64,000 nt of DNA from CBDCHC01 sp965217075 (GCA_965217075.1 CBDCHC010000008.1:62001-126000), one strand, 5' to 3'. Numbered from the stretch's first letter, positions 27,889-37,317 are shown. Numbers and translations are program-made. Notes: a model not told the origin generated them from the sequence alone.

Positions 27889-28800
27889 TCATTTGTTATT
27901 TGTTAACTTTAAAAATAAATTTTCTAAGCGTCCTTTAGGACTATCAATACGAGAAATTACAATATTTTGTTTAACTAAATCTATAATAATATCACTAATA
28001 TTATTAGACTTGTCAATCTCTATTTTAATACTTCTACTGTTAATTCTTTCATAATTTATTGCTAAATTTAATTTACTTGGCAGATTAGTTAAGCTTTCTA
28101 AAATAAAACACTCATATTGTGTTTTATTTAATAAATCACTCATAAGGCTTTGTGTAACAACTTTACCATTATCAATAATAGCAATATTTCTACATAAATT
28201 TTCTGCTTCTTCTAAATAATGAGTAGTAAGAACAATTGTAATACCTGAATTATTTAATTCCTTTAAATATTGCCATATACTATTACGAATTTCAATATCA
28301 ACTCCAGCACTAGGCTCATCTAAAATTAAAATTTTTGGCTGATGCATAAGAGATCTAGCTAACATTAAACGGCGCTTCATGCCACCTGATAAATACTTTG
28401 CTATTGATTTTTTTTTGTCCAACAATTGCATTTTATCTAATAATTCTTCTGCTCTTACTTGGGCTTTTTTTCTTGGTATACCATAATATCCAGCTTGATT
28501 AACTAAAATCTCAATAATAGGTTCAAATGGATTAAAATTAAATTCTTGTGGCATTAAGCCAATTAATTTTTTTACCTCATTAGGTTTTTTATCTTTATCT
28601 ATACCAAAAACTTTAATATATCCACTGCTTTTAGCCAACAATCCACTAATAATATTAATAGCAGTAGTTTTGCCTGCACCATTTGATCCAAGCAAAGCAA
28701 AAAAATCACCTTTTTTAATTTGTATATTTAAATTTTTTAAAGCAACTGTATTATTCTTATAAATCTTACAAAGATTTTTAATTTTAATTGCATTATTCAT
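27889..28800 (-). CDS. ABC-2-type transporter ATP-binding protein
   Basis: The 303-residue ATPase has Walker A GSNGAGKTT (about 37-45), signature LSGGMKRR, Walker B ILILDEPSAGVD and H-loop TTHYLEE. About 80 residues beyond the ATPase core form a C-terminal extension, as in YadG and other drug, polysaccharide or lipid exporters. The expected permease (YadH-like) is not next to it: pcnB lies upstream with a 4-bp overlap and hisA downstream. The permease must be elsewhere or lost. Confidence 0.9.
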   Translation of the reverse strand: MNNAIKIKNLCKIYKNNTVALKNLNIQIKKGDFFALLGSNGAGKTTAINIISGLLAKSSGYIKVFGIDKDKKPNEVKKLIGLMPQEFNFNPFEPIIEILVNQAGYYGIPRKKAQVRAEELLDKMQLLDKKKSIAKYLSGGMKRRLMLARSLMHQPKILILDEPSAGVDIEIRNSIWQYLKELNNSGITIVLTTHYLEEAENLCRNIAIIDNGKVVTQSLMSDLLNKTQYECFILESLTNLPSKLNLAINYERINSRSIKIEIDKSNNISDIIIDLVKQNIVISRIDSPKGRLENLFLKLTNNK

Positions 28801-29936
28801 AAATATTTTTTACTTGCTTGTTGCCAAAAACTAACGCAATCTGTTAATTGTTTATCAATGCTCATGCTTCTAAGAATTAAAAAATCAAGCGCCATTTTAA
28901 AGTCTTTAGCGCTAATAATACTTTTGATTTGTTTAGTTTGTTTTTGCTCTAATTTATATTGCATTATCCATGTATTTTTAATTTTAGCATGACTCCATTT
29001 AGGAATAAAAATAATATTTTTTTGTATTAAAATAACTGCACTAGCAGCATTTTCACTAGCAATTATCAATGATTTTATATTCTTTTTATTATTAATAAAT
29101 TGTTTAAAATAACTTTTATACAAAAATATAATAAAAATAAATGCGGGTGATAAATTTAGATTTTGTTTAATCCTAATAGCAGTATTTTGCATGAATACTT
29201 TAACTAATCTATCATTTCTTTCTATATTAGGGAATAAATACTGAAAAATTTTATATTTTTGTAAATATAAGTAAGTGTTATAAGCATCTACATTATGAAA
29301 TAATTTTAAACACTCCTCAAATATTCTTGCAGGAGGAATATCTGCTAACAAATGTTTATTAGTTAGTATTGCTTGTTCTATTTCATCTGTTATAGTAAAT
29401 TTAAGTTTAACACAAAACCTAATAACCCTTAAAATTCTAACAGGATCTTGTTTAAAACGTAAATTTTCATCACCAATAACTATTAATTTTTTATTAAAAA
29501 TATCACTTAAACCATCATGAAAGTCAATTATTTGTTGTTTATGTACATTGTAATATAAAGCATTAATAGTAAAATCACGTCTAAAAGCATCTGTTTTTAT
29601 AGTACCAAAATTATTATTATTCTTAACCAATGTAGTATTATTTTCTTTGCCACGAAAAGTGGATAATTCATAAAAATGTCTATTACTAATAATAATATGT
29701 ACAATTTTAAAACGCCTACCAATAATTCTAGCTTTAGAAAAAAGTTTAATAATTTGCTCAGGATTTGCATTAGTTACAATATCAAAATCCTTAGGAACAA
29801 TACTAAGTAATAAATCACGTACACAACCACCAACTAAATATGCTGTAAAACCAGCAGTTGTTAATTTTGCAATAATATCTATTGCATGCTTATCTATTAA
29901 TTTATTATCAAACTTATAATCAATATATTGTGGCAT
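28797..29936 (-). CDS. pcnB: Poly(A) polymerase I
   Basis: This class II nucleotidyltransferase adds 3' poly(A) tails that promote RNA decay. It has GGCVRDLLL and the metal-binding DFDIV acids, then RRFKIVHI, DAFRRDFTINALYYN and PVRILRVIRF. I place the start at ATG 29936, which overlaps the queF stop as TAATG; the upstream TTG would add six residues. The product is about 379 residues, shorter than the E. coli enzyme because the basic C-terminal tail is reduced. The DAFRRDFTIN segment distinguishes poly(A) polymerase from CCA-adding enzymes only weakly, so a CCA role is not fully excluded. Confidence 0.88.
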   Translation of the reverse strand: MPQYIDYKFDNKLIDKHAIDIIAKLTTAGFTAYLVGGCVRDLLLSIVPKDFDIVTNANPEQIIKLFSKARIIGRRFKIVHIIISNRHFYELSTFRGKENNTTLVKNNNNFGTIKTDAFRRDFTINALYYNVHKQQIIDFHDGLSDIFNKKLIVIGDENLRFKQDPVRILRVIRFCVKLKFTITDEIEQAILTNKHLLADIPPARIFEECLKLFHNVDAYNTYLYLQKYKIFQYLFPNIERNDRLVKVFMQNTAIRIKQNLNLSPAFIFIIFLYKSYFKQFINNKKNIKSLIIASENAASAVILIQKNIIFIPKWSHAKIKNTWIMQYKLEQKQTKQIKSIISAKDFKMALDFLILRSMSIDKQLTDCVSFWQQASKKYL

Positions 29937-30328
29937 TATTTTTTTAACTGCCAATTATCACTTATATATTTAGCTACAATAGTAGTATGAATACCTCCAC
30001 GCACATTAAATTCCATAATAAGCACCATATATCTCGGTTGAATAGCTGCTACTAAATCATCTAATATTTGGTTAGTTACTGCCTCATGAAAACTACCTTG
30101 ATTTCTAAAGGACCAAAGATATAGCTTAAAAGATTTAAGTTCAATACAAAGTTTATCAGCAATATATTTTAGTTTTATCGTAGCAAAATCTGGTTGACCA
30201 GTTTTAGGACAAACACAGCTAAATTCGTTAGTATTTATTTTAATTATATAATCTCTTTTTAAATTTGGATTAACAAAACTAACAATTTTTTTACTAGGAT
30301 AATTAACCTTATTACCTAATTTACTCAT
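29936..30328 (-). CDS. queF: NADPH-dependent 7-cyano-7-deazaguanine reductase (short type)
   Basis: The 130-residue unimodular QueF reduces preQ0 to preQ1 in queuosine synthesis. The catalytic Cys 40 and Asp 47 are in CPKTGQPDF, and the QueF motif is LKSFKLYLWSFRN with the first Glu slightly changed (ELKSF, where ESKSL is usual). This is the short T-fold type, not the duplicated E. coli form. The gene ends at TAATG, coupling it to pcnB. Confidence 0.95.
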   Translation of the reverse strand: MSKLGNKVNYPSKKIVSFVNPNLKRDYIIKINTNEFSCVCPKTGQPDFATIKLKYIADKLCIELKSFKLYLWSFRNQGSFHEAVTNQILDDLVAAIQPRYMVLIMEFNVRGGIHTTIVAKYISDNWQLKK

Positions 30329-30385
30329 ATTTTAAACAAATAATTAAAGCGTATAATTATACTCTTTTTTTTAAAATTTAAAATT

Positions 30386-30913
30386 ATGAGTATTAATCTA
30401 ATAGTTGATTTAGACCATACACTTATAACTACAGATATATTGCAATTATCAATAAAAATTATTATTAAAAAACAGCCTATAAAAGCTTTGTTAATACCTT
30501 TTTGGTTAATGCGTGGCAAAGGTTTTCTGAAAGATAAATTAACTAAAATTGTAAATATTGATATTACAAAACTACCTTATAATCAACATGTATTAAATTA
30601 TATAAAAAATAGCAAACAAAAAGGCCATAAAGTAATTTTAGCTACAGCATCACATTATAAATACGCTAATCAAATATCAGAATATTTACAATTATTTGAC
30701 CAAACATTATCAAGCAATAAAAACTTTAATCTTTCTTCAATAAATAAAGCTGATGTATTAATTAAAAAATTTGGTAAGAAAAATTTTGATTATATAGGCG
30801 ATCATATTCGTGATATGCCTGTATGGCGAGCAGCTAATTTAACCATAGTAGTTAAAGAAGCTAGTCAATCTGTAATGAAAAAAACAAAAAAATTTAATAG
30901 AGTGCTATTGTAA
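30386..30913 (+). CDS. HAD-family phosphatase, free-standing domain
   Basis: The 175-residue protein has HAD motif I DLDHT (D8, D10), motif II ILATAS, a Lys-containing segment NKADVLIKKFGKK and motif IV GDHIRDMPVWRAA. The spacing and the DMPVWRAANLTIVV tail resemble the HAD domain that is usually fused to a UbiA-type prenyltransferase in larger proteins. Here no membrane domain follows. It may be an independent phosphatase or the remaining half of a fusion. The gene is flanked by queF (divergent) and ftsI (convergent, 1 bp apart). Confidence 0.78.
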   Translation: MSINLIVDLDHTLITTDILQLSIKIIIKKQPIKALLIPFWLMRGKGFLKDKLTKIVNIDITKLPYNQHVLNYIKNSKQKGHKVILATASHYKYANQISEYLQLFDQTLSSNKNFNLSSINKADVLIKKFGKKNFDYIGDHIRDMPVWRAANLTIVVKEASQSVMKKTKKFNRVLL

Positions 30914-30914
30914 T

Positions 30915-33041
30915 TTATTTAGTTAGTAACTTGCTCATAACTTCTTTAAAAACTGGTGCAGCAACACTGCCGCCAGACTGATATTTATTTTGTGGATCAT
31001 GTATATTTATTACCATAATATATTTAGCTTGCTGACTAGGAGCAAATCCTGCAAAAAAAGTATTATGGTGTTTTTTGCTGTACTTGCCTTTTATTCTTAT
31101 TCTGCCAGTGCCAGTTTTACCTGCTGCTATTATATTAAATAATTTTGCGTATTTACCAGTGCCACTTTTTATAACCTTCTCTAAAACTGCTATCATTTTG
31201 TTAGTATTTATTTTACTAAATACTTGTTTTTTATTGCTTTTTATAAAATTTTTAAATAATTTTAAATCTACTACTGTTCCATTATTAACAAAAACTAAAT
31301 ATGCTTTTGCTAACTGGGCAATGCTAGCAGTCATAGGTCCATAACCAAAAGATATATTTCTTTTATCATCTCTACCCCAATTATAATAATGCTTTAATAT
31401 TCCTATAGTTTCAATACCAGGCAATACACCTAATGATTGACCAAAACCTAATTTTCTCCATGTGTTATAAATTGTTTCAGCTTTAAGTTTTTTACTAATT
31501 TTAATAATACCTAAATTATTAGATTTTTTAATAATATCAGTAACTGATAAAGCTGGGTATCTTTTATTTGGCAGTATATTTCCTTCTTTTTTTCTTAAAT
31601 CAAAAATTTCATCTAAAGTTATTTTATCTTTATCTAATGCCAATAAAGCAATAAATGGTTTGATGGTTGATGCTATATCATAACTACTAGCTAATACTCT
31701 ATTTAAATAAAAAGAGTAATTATTATCACTTTTAATAGCTAAATTAGGATTGGTAGTAGGATAACTCACCATAGCTAAAATCTCACCATCTTTATTTAAA
31801 ATAATGCCAGAGCCATGTTGTGCTTTATTGCGAATTACACTATTTTTAATAGCATTAAATAAATAAAATTGAATACTTGTATCTATTGTAAGTTTAATAT
31901 CAGTGCCATTTATCGCTTGAGTAATTTTATTATAATCATAATAGAGGCGCCAAGAGTTGTTATCTTTATTGATGCTAAAAAAACCCTCTACACCTGTTAA
32001 TATTTTATTAAAAGACTTTTCAATACCAAAAATGCCAATATTTTTTTTATTAACAACCCCTATAACTGGTGTTAATATATCCGCCTGTGGATAGAACCTT
32101 TTTTCTGTATATTTTATATTAATTCCTGTAATTTTTCCTTTTCTACATATAACTCTCTTATATGCTATGGTTTTTCCTAATAACTTTTTAAAAAAAACTT
32201 TAATTATATTGTTATTAATATCTGCAATCCTACATATTAATTTTCTTTCTGTTATAAATTTTATTAACTTATTTATATTGCCACTTGGATAAATCATAGA
32301 TTTTTTTAATTTATAATAACGAGAGCAAGTTATTTTATTGTTCTTTAATTTTTGTTTAATCGCTAATTTTGTATAATTCTTTTGTAATAATTCTTTATAT
32401 TTTTGATTATATAAATCACATTGTTTTTGTTTTATAGTTATTTTTTTATTAAATTTATTGCTATTAACTGGCAAAATATTAGCCAATATAGAAATTGGAT
32501 TAATAGCAATATAATAATGCTTTTTGTAATGTTTAATAGAGAATTTATTAGATAAATCACTTAACTTTATATAGTTATTATTAATTGCCGCCATTGACTC
32601 ATCTTTAATTATATTAAAAGGAATATTAGCAATATCCACATAGATATTATTATTTTTAATAATAGTTGGCAATAATTGCCATACGCTGTCAATATTACTA
32701 AAAATATTGCTTGGTAAAATAGACGGATCAATAGTAATTTCTGCATTTATAATATTGCCAGCAATAACAACATTGTTTCTATCAAAAATAATGCCTCTTG
32801 TAGCTGGAAGCAAGTATTGTTTATTAGTTTGTTTTATAGCCTTTTTTTGTAAATTATTATCATTATGTTTAATGATAATATTAATAATAATAATAATTAC
32901 AAATATAAAACCAACTAAATAAACAACTAAATGTCTATTTAAAAAATGCTGGTTTCTATAGAAATTTAATTTTAATAAATTACTTATTAATTTATATAAA
33001 AAATAAGGCGATAAAGCAATAAACTTAAAAAATTTAATCAC
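30915..33041 (-). CDS. ftsI: Septal peptidoglycan transpeptidase (PBP3), enlarged
   Basis: The 708-residue protein has one membrane helix (about 38-57), a class B PBP N-terminal domain (PATRGIIFDRNN) and a transpeptidase domain. The active site is S458 in STIK, with SNN in place of SxN and K642 in KTG. E. coli FtsI has its Ser at 307, so about 150 extra residues precede it. Most lie in residues 180-300: lysine/asparagine/isoleucine-rich and without obvious homology. Start is GTG at 33041, overlapping ftsL by 8 bp. It crosslinks septal peptidoglycan with FtsW and FtsL. The murE-murF genes that usually follow are absent. Confidence 0.92.
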   Translation of the reverse strand: MIKFFKFIALSPYFLYKLISNLLKLNFYRNQHFLNRHLVVYLVGFIFVIIIIINIIIKHNDNNLQKKAIKQTNKQYLLPATRGIIFDRNNVVIAGNIINAEITIDPSILPSNIFSNIDSVWQLLPTIIKNNNIYVDIANIPFNIIKDESMAAINNNYIKLSDLSNKFSIKHYKKHYYIAINPISILANILPVNSNKFNKKITIKQKQCDLYNQKYKELLQKNYTKLAIKQKLKNNKITCSRYYKLKKSMIYPSGNINKLIKFITERKLICRIADINNNIIKVFFKKLLGKTIAYKRVICRKGKITGINIKYTEKRFYPQADILTPVIGVVNKKNIGIFGIEKSFNKILTGVEGFFSINKDNNSWRLYYDYNKITQAINGTDIKLTIDTSIQFYLFNAIKNSVIRNKAQHGSGIILNKDGEILAMVSYPTTNPNLAIKSDNNYSFYLNRVLASSYDIASTIKPFIALLALDKDKITLDEIFDLRKKEGNILPNKRYPALSVTDIIKKSNNLGIIKISKKLKAETIYNTWRKLGFGQSLGVLPGIETIGILKHYYNWGRDDKRNISFGYGPMTASIAQLAKAYLVFVNNGTVVDLKLFKNFIKSNKKQVFSKINTNKMIAVLEKVIKSGTGKYAKLFNIIAAGKTGTGRIRIKGKYSKKHHNTFFAGFAPSQQAKYIMVINIHDPQNKYQSGGSVAAPVFKEVMSKLLTK

Positions 33042-33294
33042 TTTTGATATAATATATTTTTTTAGGGACTGTCATCTTCAGTCTATATTTAGCATAATTA
33101 TTTATATAAATATTACTATTTTTTTTATAAAATTCATTTAAATATTTATTATTTATAGCACGTATTTTCTGTTGATTAAATTTAATTTTAATAATCTTGT
33201 TATGCAAATTATATAATTTATTATTAACTACTATAGAATAAATAGATAAAATTATTATCATAAAAATTAATACAATATTAACTATTTTTAACAT
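33034..33294 (-). CDS. ftsL: Cell division protein FtsL
   Basis: The 86-residue bitopic protein has a short cytoplasmic start, one membrane helix (about 4-24) and a periplasmic coiled-coil segment. Sequence alone is poorly conserved. The identification comes from size, topology and its place between rsmH and ftsI, with overlaps of 7 and 8 bp on each side. It would link FtsB-FtsQ to FtsWI at the septum. Confidence 0.88.
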   Translation of the reverse strand: MLKIVNIVLIFMIIILSIYSIVVNNKLYNLHNKIIKIKFNQQKIRAINNKYLNEFYKKNSNIYINNYAKYRLKMTVPKKIYYIKSD

Positions 33295-34193
33295 TTTTGT
33301 GCTAATCTTAACATGGCACTACGAGAGCGGATATTAACTAATAATTCTTCTCTATTAGCTTTTTTTTTGCCTAAATTTTTTAGAGTTAACTGGGTATTGT
33401 TATTTGTAGGTGGTAAATATTTATTTACTATATTAGCTTTTGAATGTTTTTTAATAAAATTTTTAACTATTCTATCTTCAATAGAATGAAAACTAATAAC
33501 TGCTAAAATACCATTGATAGCTAAGATTTCTATACTATGATTTAAAATAACTTCAAGCGCCTTTAACTCGTTATTTATATGAATACGAATAGCTTGAAAA
33601 GAACGAGTGGCTGGATGTTTATGAGATGTTTTGGGGATAATTTTTTTAATAATATTAGCCAACTCTTTAGTGCTATTTATTTGACCATATTCTTTAATTC
33701 TTTTAGCAATAATTCTGCTTTTTTTTTCATCGCCATATTTATATAATATATTAGCAATTTCTTTTTCATCAGCGGCGAATAACCATTCGCTAGCAGTAAC
33801 ACCTTTAGTAGTATCCATTCTCATATCAAGAGGCCCGTCATTCTGAAAACTAAAACCACGCCTAGCATTATCAAGTTGTGGTGATGACAAGCCTAAATCA
33901 AGCAAAATACCATCAATTTTTCCTAACAATTGTTTTTGTTTAATAATATGATATATATCTGTAAAATCACTATGTAGTAACTCTATATTATGTTTTATAT
34001 TATTTTTACCATATGTAATGGCGTCTATATCTTTATCAAATGCTAAAACACTGCCAGTAGTTATCTTATCTGCTATAACAAAACTATGTCCTCCCCTGCC
34101 AAATGTAGCATCAATATACAATCCATCTTTTTTTATATTCATTGCTGTAATAACTTCTGTTAGCATTACCGGAATATGAAAATTATTATTCAT
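33288..34193 (-). CDS. rsmH: 16S rRNA (cytosine(1402)-N(4))-methyltransferase
   Basis: The 301-residue SAM-dependent enzyme (old name MraW) methylates C1402 in the ribosomal P site. Markers are HIPVMLTEV at the start, DATFGRGGHS as the SAM loop, DGILLDLGLSSPQLD and the terminal NIRSRSAMLRLAQK. It heads the division genes rsmH-ftsL-ftsI in the usual dcw order, but mraZ is missing upstream; gmk is there in its place. Confidence 0.96.
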   Translation of the reverse strand: MNNNFHIPVMLTEVITAMNIKKDGLYIDATFGRGGHSFVIADKITTGSVLAFDKDIDAITYGKNNIKHNIELLHSDFTDIYHIIKQKQLLGKIDGILLDLGLSSPQLDNARRGFSFQNDGPLDMRMDTTKGVTASEWLFAADEKEIANILYKYGDEKKSRIIAKRIKEYGQINSTKELANIIKKIIPKTSHKHPATRSFQAIRIHINNELKALEVILNHSIEILAINGILAVISFHSIEDRIVKNFIKKHSKANIVNKYLPPTNNNTQLTLKNLGKKKANREELLVNIRSRSAMLRLAQKC

Positions 34194-34791
34194 CTAATAA
34201 TATATTTATTATTTTTTTATATTTTAATTGTTGTTTTTTAACTGTAAGTTGTGCAGTTAAAATAATATTTTCAAGTTCAGCTAATGTTTGCTTAAAATTA
34301 TTATTAATTAATAAAAAATCATATTCCTCGTAATGTTTAATTTCATCTTTAGCAGCTAACATTCTATGATTTATAACCTCTTCTTTATCTCCACGAAGAA
34401 TTAAGCGTTGTCTTAATGTTGATAAATTTGGAGGAATAATAAAAACACTAATAACTTTTTCAAAATAATTAGCAACTTGTCTAGCTCCTTGCCAATCAAT
34501 CTCAAGAATTATATCGTTTTTTTCTAAGGACTTTATTAAATGATTTTTGCTAGTGCCATAATAATTATCAAAAACTTTAGCATATTCCACAAATTCATTA
34601 TTTTGTATTAATTTATTAAATTTATCAGTATTAATAAAAAAATAATCTTTATTATTTGTCTCTCCATCTCTAATTTTTCTTGTGGTATGTGATGTAGAAA
34701 CTATTAAATTATTAATTTTTGCCACCAGTGCTGTAATTAAAGATGTTTTGCCGCAACCAGAAGGAGCTGATACAACAAATAAATTATTCAT
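34186..34791 (-). CDS. gmk: Guanylate kinase
   Basis: The enzyme phosphorylates GMP to GDP. P-loop APSGCGKTSL near residue 9, STSHTTRKIRDGE for GMP binding and DWQGARQV are visible. I choose ATG 34791, which overlaps the yggX stop as ATGAATAA and gives 201 residues beginning MNNLFVVSAPS; the upstream ATG at 34812 would add seven non-homologous residues. It overlaps rsmH by 8 bp. Confidence 0.95.
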   Translation of the reverse strand: MNNLFVVSAPSGCGKTSLITALVAKINNLIVSTSHTTRKIRDGETNNKDYFFINTDKFNKLIQNNEFVEYAKVFDNYYGTSKNHLIKSLEKNDIILEIDWQGARQVANYFEKVISVFIIPPNLSTLRQRLILRGDKEEVINHRMLAAKDEIKHYEEYDFLLINNNFKQTLAELENIILTAQLTVKKQQLKYKKIINILLDE

Positions 34792-35047
34792 CAATAAAAC
34801 CTTTAATTTCATCTACTTTACCACCAAATAAAAAATTTTTCATTTGTTTTTTAAGGTATTGTTGCGTAGTATCATCTAATAAATTTAAATTATTTTCATT
34901 GATAAGCATAGTTTGATAGTTAAGCCAATCAGCCCAAGCTTCCTTTGAAATATTTTTTAAAATCATACCACCTAAATCTCCTGGATATGGCGCCCTATCT
35001 AATGCTGCTAATTCTTTATTTAACTTTACACACTTAACTGTTTTCAT
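34784..35047 (-). CDS. yggX: Probable Fe(2+)-trafficking protein YggX
   Basis: The 87-residue protein follows the family pattern: VKCVKLNKELAALDRAPYPG with the conserved Cys 6, then KEAWADWLNYQTMLINENNLN. YggX protects Fe-S clusters from oxidation and is linked to iron handling. The partner mutY is often adjacent in gammaproteobacteria but is not here. The gene is coupled to gmk (8-bp overlap) and overlaps the start of the yqaA-like gene by 14 bp. Confidence 0.94.
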   Translation of the reverse strand: MKTVKCVKLNKELAALDRAPYPGDLGGMILKNISKEAWADWLNYQTMLINENNLNLLDDTTQQYLKKQMKNFLFGGKVDEIKGFIDE

Positions 35048-35630
35048 AATAACTCCAAGTAATAAAAATAAATACTATTATAATTACTCCATAACCAATA
35101 TAATCTATATATTTTTGTAAAAAATTATCACACTTATAACCGTATTTTTTAACTATAAAGGTCAGTAAAAAAAATCTAACTCCTCTTGCTATAATAGAAA
35201 TTAATATAAAAAATAATAAATTCATATTAACGCTACCAGCTGCTATAGTAAATATTTTATATGGTATTGGAGAAAAACCAGCAATTAACATAATTAAAAT
35301 ACCATAAATATTAAAATATTTTTTAATATCATTAAATTGTGCTAACAAGCCAAATTCTTGAATAAATGGCATTATTATATCAATAAAATACGCACCTAAT
35401 AAATACCCAATAATACCACCCAATACTGAGAAAACAGTGCAAATAAAAGCTAACTTATAAGCATATTTTTTTTGCTGTAAAACCATAGGTGCAAGCAATA
35501 CATCTGGTGGTGGGTATGGCAAAATAAAACTCTCTAAAATACTTATAAATGATAAATAATAAATACTATATTTAGTATTAGCAAGGTTAAGTATTTTATT
35601 ATATAAATTAGCAAATATTCTCATTGACAT
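35034..35630 (-). CDS. YqaA-family (DedA-like/SNARE-associated) membrane protein
   Basis: The 198-residue protein has four to five membrane helices with the DedA-like core: ESFILPYPPPDVLLAPMVL, GGIIGYLLGAYF and FSPIPYKIFTIAAG. The last motif (F/GxxP-(I/V)P-(Y/F)K) marks the YqaA branch. Related DedA proteins are membrane-lipid flippases or affect membrane homeostasis. The gene touches glyQ (1-bp overlap) and yggX, so it is read within an operon. Confidence 0.87.
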   Translation of the reverse strand: MSMRIFANLYNKILNLANTKYSIYYLSFISILESFILPYPPPDVLLAPMVLQQKKYAYKLAFICTVFSVLGGIIGYLLGAYFIDIIMPFIQEFGLLAQFNDIKKYFNIYGILIMLIAGFSPIPYKIFTIAAGSVNMNLLFFILISIIARGVRFFLLTFIVKKYGYKCDNFLQKYIDYIGYGVIIIVFIFITWSYYENS

Positions 35631-36517
35631 TATTTTTTAATCAATGGAAAATTTAGTTTTTTACGTGTATTATAATAACAATTAGCTACTTGTTCGCTCA
35701 AAAAACGTACTTTACGAATAAATCTAGCTCGGTCTGTTACGCTAATTACACCTCTAGCATCGAGTAAATTAAATAAATGAGAAGCTTTAATAACCTGCTC
35801 ATATGCAGGTAATGACAATTCTGCTAATATTAATTCATTACACATAGTTTCTGCCATATCAAATTGATTTAATAATTTTTTAGTATCTGCGTAATCAAAA
35901 TTATAAGCTGACTGTTCTTTCTCATTTTGATGAAAAATATCACCATAACTAATATCATCGCTCCATTTTAAGTCATAAACATTATCAACTTTTTGCAGAT
36001 ACATTGCTAAACGTTCCAACCCATATGTTAGCTCACCAGACACTACTTCACAACTTCTACCGCCTACTTGTTGAAAGTAAGTAAATTGACTAATTTCCAT
36101 GCCATCTAACCATATTTCCCAACCAAGACCCCAAGCACCAAGAGTGGGAGATTCCCAGTTGTCCTCTACAAAACGCACATCATGTTCGTTAAAATTTATA
36201 CCAATGTAATTAAGAGATTCTAAATACATTTCTTGAATATTAAGTGACGATGGTTTTAATAATACTTGAAATTGAAAATAACGTTGCAATCTATTAGGGT
36301 TATTTCCATATCTACCATCTGCTGGTCGTCTAGATGGCTGCACATAAGCGCAATTCCATGGCTCAGGTCCAATAGCACGCAAAAATGTTTCAGGGTGAAA
36401 AGTTCCAGCTCCTACCTCCATATCGATGGGCTGTAAAATTACACAATTATTATTACGCCAAAATTCTTCTAATTTAAAAATTAAATTAACAAAAGATTGA
36501 TTATTTTTAACTGACAT
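35630..36517 (-). CDS. glyQ: Glycyl-tRNA synthetase alpha subunit
   Basis: The 295-residue catalytic subunit of the alpha2-beta2 enzyme carries class II signatures: QPIDMEVGAGTFHPETFLRA, QPSRRPADGRYG and GGRSCEVVSGELTYGLERLAMYLQ. It activates glycine and charges tRNA-Gly together with GlyS. glyS, normally directly downstream, is not here; a YqaA-like gene follows. The beta subunit must be elsewhere in the genome. Confidence 0.97.
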   Translation of the reverse strand: MSVKNNQSFVNLIFKLEEFWRNNNCVILQPIDMEVGAGTFHPETFLRAIGPEPWNCAYVQPSRRPADGRYGNNPNRLQRYFQFQVLLKPSSLNIQEMYLESLNYIGINFNEHDVRFVEDNWESPTLGAWGLGWEIWLDGMEISQFTYFQQVGGRSCEVVSGELTYGLERLAMYLQKVDNVYDLKWSDDISYGDIFHQNEKEQSAYNFDYADTKKLLNQFDMAETMCNELILAELSLPAYEQVIKASHLFNLLDARGVISVTDRARFIRKVRFLSEQVANCYYNTRKKLNFPLIKK

Positions 36518-36579
36518 ATTTCCGTAGCAAAATAAATTAATTTTACATTAAAATAGATGGTTTTTAAGATTGAAAATAT

Positions 36580-37311
36580 ATGCTAAAAATTGCAATTAGT
36601 GGAGCAACAGGTAAGATGGGTTTAATGTTACAACAGGTAGTAAAAGATAACCCAGCAACAACAATAGGTGCTCTTATAAATAAAGACAATGATTTAGTAA
36701 AATTTATAGATAAATTTGATATATTAATTGATTTTAGTAGACCAGAAGCTAGCCAAGAATATATGGCTATATGCGCTAAATATCATAAAAAAATAGTCAT
36801 AGGAACTACAGGTTTTAGTGATGATGAAATATTAATATTAAAACAATTTTCCCAGCAAATAGCTATAGTTTTTTCACCTAATATGAGTATTGGCGTTAAT
36901 CTTATGTTTAAATTATTAGAAAAAACTGCAGCAACTATAGGAAATGAGAGTGATATTGAAATCATAGAAACACACCATCGTCATAAAGTCGACGCCCCGT
37001 CAGGTACAGCTATAAAAATGGGTGAAGTCATAGCAACTACTTTAAATAGAAATTTAACAACAGATGCTGTTTATAGTAGAAAAGGTACTAACCAACGACG
37101 CAGCAGTAATACTATTGGTTTTGCCACTATTCGTGGTGGTGACGTAGTAGGAGAACATACTACTTATTTTTTAAGCGATGGAGAACGTATTGAAATAACT
37201 CATAAAGCCAGTTCACGCATTATTTTTGCTAAAGGAGCTGTTAAAAGTGCTTTATGGTTAAATAGTAAAAAAAATGGTTTGTACTCTATGCAAGATGTAT
37301 TGGGTTTTTAG
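36580..37311 (+). CDS. dapB: 4-hydroxy-tetrahydrodipicolinate reductase
   Basis: The 243-residue enzyme acts in lysine and diaminopimelate synthesis. The NAD(P)-binding GATGKMG (7-13), GTTGF, and the catalytic HHRHKVDAPSGTA segment are intact. The C-terminal TTYFLSDGERIEITHKASSR is typical. It is slightly shorter than the 265-275 usual, mainly in loops. It is divergent from glyQ and followed after 6 bp by prfC. Confidence 0.96.
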   Translation: MLKIAISGATGKMGLMLQQVVKDNPATTIGALINKDNDLVKFIDKFDILIDFSRPEASQEYMAICAKYHKKIVIGTTGFSDDEILILKQFSQQIAIVFSPNMSIGVNLMFKLLEKTAATIGNESDIEIIETHHRHKVDAPSGTAIKMGEVIATTLNRNLTTDAVYSRKGTNQRRSSNTIGFATIRGGDVVGEHTTYFLSDGERIEITHKASSRIIFAKGAVKSALWLNSKKNGLYSMQDVLGF

Positions 37312-37317
37312 TCTAAT

